Assembly (NCBI GenBank): GCA_019694875.1
Contig: JAIBBC010000003.1
Coordinates: 372,001 to 436,000 of the forward strand
DNA length: 64,000 nt
Source of the DNA: Cyclobacteriaceae bacterium
GTDB taxonomy: Bacteria > Bacteroidota > Bacteroidia > Cytophagales > Cyclobacteriaceae
Reading direction: 5' to 3'
Made by a program: the position numbers and the translations under genes
Notes under the pieces: generated by a model
What the model was told of the DNA's origin: nothing
What the model saw: only the letters and a program-made list of their open reading frames with translations
Databases searched by the model: none
Shown: positions 59,671-64,000 of the stretch, piece by piece
Layout of the letters: every line of letters begins with the position of its first letter
Position numbering within the stretch: the first letter of the stretch is position 1

Positions 59671-60408
59671 TTACAAAACTTTCGCTTCGTTCTTTAATAA
59701 AGTAACAAGTTCGCCTACGGTATCGGCCGAAATCATTTTCACAGCGCCTTTCGGTGGCGGAAGTTCAAACTTCTGCAACTTGATACCACTATCAACTGCC
59801 TTTGCGTCTACCACTTTTAGCGGTTTAGTTTTAGCCGACATAATGCCACGCATGTTCGGAATTTTCCATTCTGCGATCGGCTCCTGGCAACCCGCTACGA
59901 GAGGCAGGTTCGCTTCAACATATTCTTTTCCGCCTTCAATCTCGCGGGCCATTTTCACTTTTGTTCCATCAACTTCCAGTTTCATTACCGGAGACACTGA
60001 AGGTATGCCCAGCATCTCGCCTACAATGCCGTGCACCGCACCGCTGTTATAATCGATCGACTCGCGTCCCATTAAAATCAGATCGTAGCCACCGGCTTTT
60101 GCGTGTTCCGCGATCTGCGCAGCTACAAAAAATGAATCGGTAGGTTCTGCGTTTACGCGGATCGCATCATCGGCACCGATGGCCAGCGCCTTGCGGATTG
60201 TAGGCTCAGTTTCAGCCGTACCCACGTTAATAACGGTAACCGTTGAACCGGTAGACTCTTTTAATTCAATTGCGCGGGCAAGCGCGTAGTCATCGTACGG
60301 GCCGATAATAAATTGTACACCACTGGGGTCGAACTTCGTATTGTTTTCGGTGAAATTGATTTTAGAAGTTGTATCGGGAACGTGCGATATGCAGACTAAT
60401 ATTTTCAT
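59671..60408 (-). CDS. etfB: Electron transfer flavoprotein subunit beta
   Basis: A 245-residue ETF beta subunit. It opens MKILVCISHVPDTTSKINF and shows FIIGPYDDYALARAIELKE, ILMGRESIDYNSGAVHGIVGEMLGIP, and the lower-half PLVAGCQEPIAEWKIPNMRGIMSAKTKPL signatures. First gene of etfB-etfA-bifunctional nuclease; divergent from the TPR gene over a 116-base gap. Role as above with EtfA in electron transfer. Confidence 0.97.
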   Translation of the reverse strand: MKILVCISHVPDTTSKINFTENNTKFDPSGVQFIIGPYDDYALARAIELKESTGSTVTVINVGTAETEPTIRKALAIGADDAIRVNAEPTDSFFVAAQIAEHAKAGGYDLILMGRESIDYNSGAVHGIVGEMLGIPSVSPVMKLEVDGTKVKMAREIEGGKEYVEANLPLVAGCQEPIAEWKIPNMRGIMSAKTKPLKVVDAKAVDSGIKLQKFELPPPKGAVKMISADTVGELVTLLKNEAKVL

Positions 60409-60524
60409 TCGTCAGAATTTCAATTTAGTGAAAGTTGGCTGCGAAAATAGTAAAATCCAACTTTTAGGAGCCAAAAAGGGGGCAAAATCTGCTTTTTATT
60501 CACGCGACCTTTATTTTCGCAAAT

Positions 60525-60848
60525 ATGAGCGAACAGAGGCTAAAAACGCTGATCAAATTCTACGAAGAAGATCCTTACCATCCGTTCAATTTGTATGCAC
60601 TTGCGCTCGAGTATCAGAAAACGGATCTCAACAAAAGCGATGAACTGTTTAACAAGCTATTGCATGATTTTCCGGAGTATGTCCCTTCCTATTATCACGC
60701 TGCCCGTGTGAAAGTTGAGCTAGATCAACGCGAAGCTGCACTGCTTGTTTATCAAAAGGGCTTGCAGGTGGCACGGCAGCAAAACGAAAGAAAAGCAGAG
60801 CAGGAATTAAGATCTGCCTACGATGAGTTGATGTTTGACCTTCAATAA
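60525..60848 (+). CDS. Tetratricopeptide-repeat protein
   Basis: A 107-residue all-helical protein without signal peptide. The pattern PYHPFNLYALALEYQKTDLNKSDELFNKLLHDFPEYVPSYYHAARVKVELDQREAALLVYQKGLQVA shows about two TPR units. Such proteins bind partners; none can be named here. It is followed after five bases by a small membrane-protein gene on the same strand. Confidence 0.8.
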   Translation: MSEQRLKTLIKFYEEDPYHPFNLYALALEYQKTDLNKSDELFNKLLHDFPEYVPSYYHAARVKVELDQREAALLVYQKGLQVARQQNERKAEQELRSAYDELMFDLQ

Positions 60849-60853
60849 ACCGA

Positions 60854-61345
60854 ATGACGCCCTCAAAAGAAGAACTCGTTGCATTGTACCAAAAGCTACC
60901 CGATCACAAACTGATGGACATACTGTATAACAGCGGTGAATATCGACCAGAGGCCCTTGAGGCAGCAACCGAAGAGCTTAAGCAACGGAAAATTTCCACT
61001 GAGTTCACCACCGGCTATATTGAAGAAAAGAAAGACAAGGAAGTACGCTACGCTGAAAACGCTGATGTTCCATTACCGCTTCACCTTAAAATGCTATTTT
61101 TCTTTGCCTGGTTTATTCCAGTCTTTTTTGGCGGAGCATATCGCTTAAATTATCAGGAAGACGGAATGCTGAAAAAACTATGGCAAAGCTGGCTCTATTC
61201 CATCGCAGGAATTGGTACCGTAGTTATAACTGTAATCTTATCATTGGCGTTCAAGTTGTCGAACATTGCAACGATAAGCATAATGATTGGGCTATTTTGC
61301 ATTTTCTATGGTCTGGAGACACGCTACGAAGGATTGAAAAAATGA
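60854..61345 (+). CDS. Small membrane protein of unknown function
   Basis: A 163-residue protein. The first 70 residues are polar and helical (MTPSKEELVALYQKLPDHKLMDILYNSGEYRPEALEAATEELKQRKI), followed by three hydrophobic segments (about 78-98, 108-128, 132-152). It ends five codons after a positively charged tail. The close spacing to the TPR gene suggests a shared transcript. No known family assigned. Confidence 0.65.
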   Translation: MTPSKEELVALYQKLPDHKLMDILYNSGEYRPEALEAATEELKQRKISTEFTTGYIEEKKDKEVRYAENADVPLPLHLKMLFFFAWFIPVFFGGAYRLNYQEDGMLKKLWQSWLYSIAGIGTVVITVILSLAFKLSNIATISIMIGLFCIFYGLETRYEGLKK

Positions 61346-61480
61346 CCGGCCAGTCGGAAAACTAATACGCCCTGTTTTTATGAGTTCCGTATCACTCATT
61401 GTTTACCCAAGGTCTTTTTATTTCCATTCATTTCCCCTAATTTTTGATCCTGTTTCACCAACCAACTTAAACCCTATTTT

Positions 61481-61933
61481 ATGAATCAACCCATTCAGCA
61501 TTACTACAACATGTTTGAGCAGGTTTTAGCCGAGTACAAAGTTGACCCGGCAACCGCCCGCGGCCAGGCGCCAGGCCAATGGAATCTTAAGCTAGGGTCT
61601 GCCAGCGTTTGGGTTGACATCTTTCAATCAAAAGACGCGAACGGAAATCTTCAGCAATACGGCTACCTGCAGGTTTTAGCACCCGTATGCGATGTGCCCA
61701 TTAACAACCAGCACCTGTTCACAAAAGAACTACTGGAAATCAACCACCAGCTGTACGGTGTTGCGTTTACAATTTTCAGGGAGAAGGCTTACATTAAATC
61801 AATCCGCGAATTGCAGGGCCTCGACATTTCTGAAATTAAAAGTACACTCGACCGCGTGGGCATTTACGCAAACGACTGGGACGATAAACTGAAAGCCAAG
61901 TATGGAATCTTCCCCGATGGCGGAAGAGGATAA
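61481..61933 (+). CDS. YbjN-like domain protein
   Basis: A 150-residue cytoplasmic protein. The fold pattern (HYYNMFEQVLAEYKVDP, WNLKLGSASVWVDIFQ, YLQVLAPVCDVPINNQHLFTKELLEINHQLYGVAFTIFREKAYI) resembles the YbjN/sensory-regulator and type III chaperone-like fold, whose members stabilise partners. It is isolated by a 135-base gap before it (nothing recognised) and a strong terminator after it, so it is a single-gene unit. Function unknown. Confidence 0.7.
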   Translation: MNQPIQHYYNMFEQVLAEYKVDPATARGQAPGQWNLKLGSASVWVDIFQSKDANGNLQQYGYLQVLAPVCDVPINNQHLFTKELLEINHQLYGVAFTIFREKAYIKSIRELQGLDISEIKSTLDRVGIYANDWDDKLKAKYGIFPDGGRG

Positions 61934-61956
61934 TTTGAAACTCATTTACACCGAAG

Positions 61957-61990
61957 AATGCTGACCGAACCAGGTCAGCATTTCTTTTTT
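61957..61990 (+). terminator. Rho-independent terminator after the YbjN-like gene
   Basis: AATGCTGACC and GGTCAGCATT pair perfectly (10 pairs) around a six-base loop and are followed by TCTTTTTT. It lies 24 bases after the stop codon. Confidence 0.88.
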
Positions 61991-62022
61991 AATCAACCTG
62001 CCGCAGCAACTATTATCACACC

Positions 62023-63705
62023 ATGAAGAAACTACTTTTATTGTTACCCGTGCTTGCTTTTGCCTGCACCTCACCCAAACCAATTGCTCCTGATTTGATA
62101 CTTGTAAACGGGAAAGTATGGACTGGTGTAACGGATTCATCTTTTGCAGAAGCAGTTGCGATTAAAGGAAACCTGATTGTGGCAGTTGGAAAATCTGACA
62201 ACTTAAAATCGTTAGCGGGTGAGAAAACCGAGGTTATTGATCTGCAGGGTAAACTTGTTACTGCCGGATTTAACGATGCGCATATTCATTTTTTAAGCGG
62301 ATCGAAAGGGTTAACAGAAGTCGATCTGAACGGCACAACAAATCCGGAAGAAGTTGTAGCCCGCATCAACGAATTCGCCGCAAAAAATCCGGAGAGCGCA
62401 TGGATCACCGGTCGGGGCTGGCAATACACTTCGTTTAAAAACGGATTACCCGACTTCGAAGCCTTACAAGGCATTACCACCGATAAGCCGGTGTTCATCA
62501 AAGCGTATGATGGTCACAGTGCATGGGCTAACCGGAAAGCACTGGAGTTGGCCGGAGTGAATAATAATACGATCTATAACGACTTTGGAGAACTTGTGAA
62601 AGACAAACACGGAGCATTAACGGGTGCGCTTCGTGAACATGCCATGGGCCTGGTGAGCAGTCACATCCCGCCATTAACACGTGCTGAACAGTTAGCTGCG
62701 ATCCGTAAAGGTCTTGCGTTGGCCGCATCGCTGGGCATCACAAGTGTGCAGGATGCCGGAGTTGATGCCGATGAGTTCTCGTTGTTTGCCGAACTTCTTC
62801 GAAACAACGAAATGAGTGTTCGATTCGCAGCTGCGTTCTGGGTTGATGAAACTAATACACCCGCAGATATTGAAAAGTTTACCCGGCTGAAAGACAGTGT
62901 TGGATCAAATAACCCGATGTTCCGGGCGGATGCCATCAAATTTATGATTGATGGTGTAATCGAGTCTCATACCGGATACATGCTCGAGCCTTATTCCGAC
63001 ATTCCAAAAACTGATCCCCTCGCCTACGGTCAACTCGCAATTCCGATCAGGCAATACGATTCCCTGGTATCACTTTTCGACAAACGTGGCTTCCGGATTT
63101 TTACACATGCCATTGGGGACAAAGGTGTTCGCGAATCGCTTAACGCCTATGAACATGCTGCACGCGTGAATGGCAAACGTGATTCGCGGCATCGCATTGA
63201 ACACATCGAGACTATCTCTGCTGACGATGTACCGCGCTTTGCTTCACTTGGCGTGATGGCTTCCATGGAACCGATTCATGCGGATCCTGGAACGATGGAC
63301 GTATGGATAAAGGCAATCGGTCTGGAACGCTTGCCGCATTCATTCGGCTGGGCAGACATGCTGAACAATAACGTGAAACTCGTTTACAGCAGCGATTGGC
63401 CTGCATGCATCGATATTAATCCGATACGCGGAATTCACGTGGCGGTAAACCGCAGAACACCGGAAGGTTTCCCGGAAAACGGCTGGATTCCCGAACAAAA
63501 AATCTCTATGGCTCAGGCGATCAAAGCGTACACCAGCATGGGTGCGTACTCATCGTTCGAAGAGAAGATAAAGGGAACAATAGAGCCCGGAAAACTGGCA
63601 GACCTTGTGGTGCTCTCGCAGGATTTGTTTACGATCGATCCAATGAAGACATACGAAACAAACGTGGTGACAACGATCTTCAACGGAAAGATCATTTATC
63701 ACTAA
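62023..63705 (+). CDS. Exported amidohydrolase (YtcJ-like)
   Basis: A 560-residue metal-dependent hydrolase with a lipoprotein signal (lipobox LAFAC, Cys15). Metal-binding His87 and His89 lie in FNDAHIHF; the rest of the pattern includes FTHAIGDKGVRESLNAYE, HRIEHIETIS, SMEPIHADP, SSDWPACIDINPIRG, and the C-terminal GTIEPGKLADLVVL. YtcJ-like amidohydrolases act on N-formyl or N-acyl compounds. It sits alone after a terminator and convergent with the AAA gene (eight-base gap). Substrate unresolved. Confidence 0.88.
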   Translation: MKKLLLLLPVLAFACTSPKPIAPDLILVNGKVWTGVTDSSFAEAVAIKGNLIVAVGKSDNLKSLAGEKTEVIDLQGKLVTAGFNDAHIHFLSGSKGLTEVDLNGTTNPEEVVARINEFAAKNPESAWITGRGWQYTSFKNGLPDFEALQGITTDKPVFIKAYDGHSAWANRKALELAGVNNNTIYNDFGELVKDKHGALTGALREHAMGLVSSHIPPLTRAEQLAAIRKGLALAASLGITSVQDAGVDADEFSLFAELLRNNEMSVRFAAAFWVDETNTPADIEKFTRLKDSVGSNNPMFRADAIKFMIDGVIESHTGYMLEPYSDIPKTDPLAYGQLAIPIRQYDSLVSLFDKRGFRIFTHAIGDKGVRESLNAYEHAARVNGKRDSRHRIEHIETISADDVPRFASLGVMASMEPIHADPGTMDVWIKAIGLERLPHSFGWADMLNNNVKLVYSSDWPACIDINPIRGIHVAVNRRTPEGFPENGWIPEQKISMAQAIKAYTSMGAYSSFEEKIKGTIEPGKLADLVVLSQDLFTIDPMKTYETNVVTTIFNGKIIYH

Positions 63706-63712
63706 CGAAGTT

Positions 63713-64000
63713 TTATTTCTTCTCTCCCGGCCGGAAACCGATAGTCGGTCTGCTTGTGATCGGTGCGTCCTTAATTTCAAACTCTTTTACATCGTCTAAA
63801 ATAATGGAGGCCATCAACTCCGGTGTGCGTTCCTCTTTCTTCAAGGATGCAAGACGCAGGTGCTGATTTTTCACAGCTTCGCCCACTACCTGCCGAACGG
63901 TACGCGCGTTACCGAAATGCTTATCGCGCTTGCTGTGCAGGAACACAAAGTAGTTTTTCAAGTGCGCAGCTGCATCTTCCGCCAGCTTAACGTCTTCTTT
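63713..64000 (-). CDS. AAA ATPase (CbxX/SpoVK-like), C-terminal part only
   Basis: The visible 95 residues are the C-terminal end of a larger gene running off the right edge. The pattern YFVFLHSKRDKHFGNARTVRQVVGEAVKNQHLRLA is the C-lid helix motif of CbxX/SpoVK-type AAA+ ATPases (GNAR with conserved Arg). A tail with RPTIGFRPGEKK closes the protein. Walker motifs would be outside the window. Function not decidable here. Confidence 0.75.
   Translation of the reverse strand, partial: KEDVKLAEDAAAHLKNYFVFLHSKRDKHFGNARTVRQVVGEAVKNQHLRLASLKKEERTPELMASIILDDVKEFEIKDAPITSRPTIGFRPGEKK

Noticed and set aside
1-64000. Search for tRNA, rRNA, integrase, transposase or phage genes
   Set aside because: None recognised by eye; an RNA covariance search would be needed to exclude small RNAs.

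Overview
The window looks like chromosome from a Bacteroidota bacterium, most likely of the order Cytophagales. The signs are SusC/SusD/SusE-type outer-membrane genes, a type IX secretion (T9SS) C-terminal tail on an amylase, many lipoproteins, SprB repeats, an ECF sigma factor followed by a membrane/beta-barrel partner, DUF5686 and DUF5777 proteins, and very compact operons with GTG/TTG starts and ATGA/TAATG couplings. No rRNA, tRNA, CRISPR array, phage or insertion sequence was recognised. All family calls come from reading the sequence; no database search was run.

Region 1 (1-3525): a GH13 alpha-amylase lipoprotein cut by the left edge, a small TMEM220-like membrane protein, and a rhomboid protease fused to MORN-like repeats and a TonB-C-like tail. 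Region 2 (3541-14785): a minus-strand operon encoding a Gfo/Idh/MocA oxidoreductase, two sugar isomerase/epimerases (one exported by Tat), a small cytochrome c, a 1222-residue fusion (cytochrome c, PA14, sorbosone-dehydrogenase-like propeller, DUF1080) and a TonB-dependent receptor. This resembles oxidative (3-keto) sugar or glycoside breakdown. A four-helix-bundle gene flanked by inverted heptamer arrays sits inside it. A NupG-like permease is divergent.

Region 3 (14788-34550): a maltodextrin/starch locus. The minus-strand operon runs susC, susD, susE, T9SS amylase, beta-phosphoglucomutase, GH65 maltose phosphorylase, PfkB kinase. The plus strand carries a LacI regulator, GH31 alpha-glucosidase, SLC45-like transporter and a secreted esterase. 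Three similar palindromes (in front of susC, the GH31 gene and the lipoprotein amylase at the left edge) suggest one LacI-type regulon. The model is: surface amylase cuts starch, SusCDE binds and imports oligosaccharides, GH13/GH31 trim them, the SLC45-like carrier takes up maltose, and phosphorylase plus beta-PGM yield glucose 6-phosphate.

Region 4 (34591-50847): mixed housekeeping and envelope genes: a lipoprotein, MsrA, L-2-hydroxyglutarate oxidase, rhodanese, a DUF2339/DUF3999-like pair, MetZ-OsmC-sodium symporter, DUF5777-YceI-two SprB/cytochrome-like lipoproteins, and an ECF sigma factor with a possible trans-envelope partner. Region 5 (51178-60408): thrS-infC-rpmI-rplT with a clear terminator, DUF5686, SanA-like protein, and etfB-etfA-bifunctional nuclease. 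Region 6 (60525-64000): TPR protein, small membrane protein, YbjN-like protein with a terminator, an exported amidohydrolase, and the C-terminal end of an AAA ATPase cut by the right edge.
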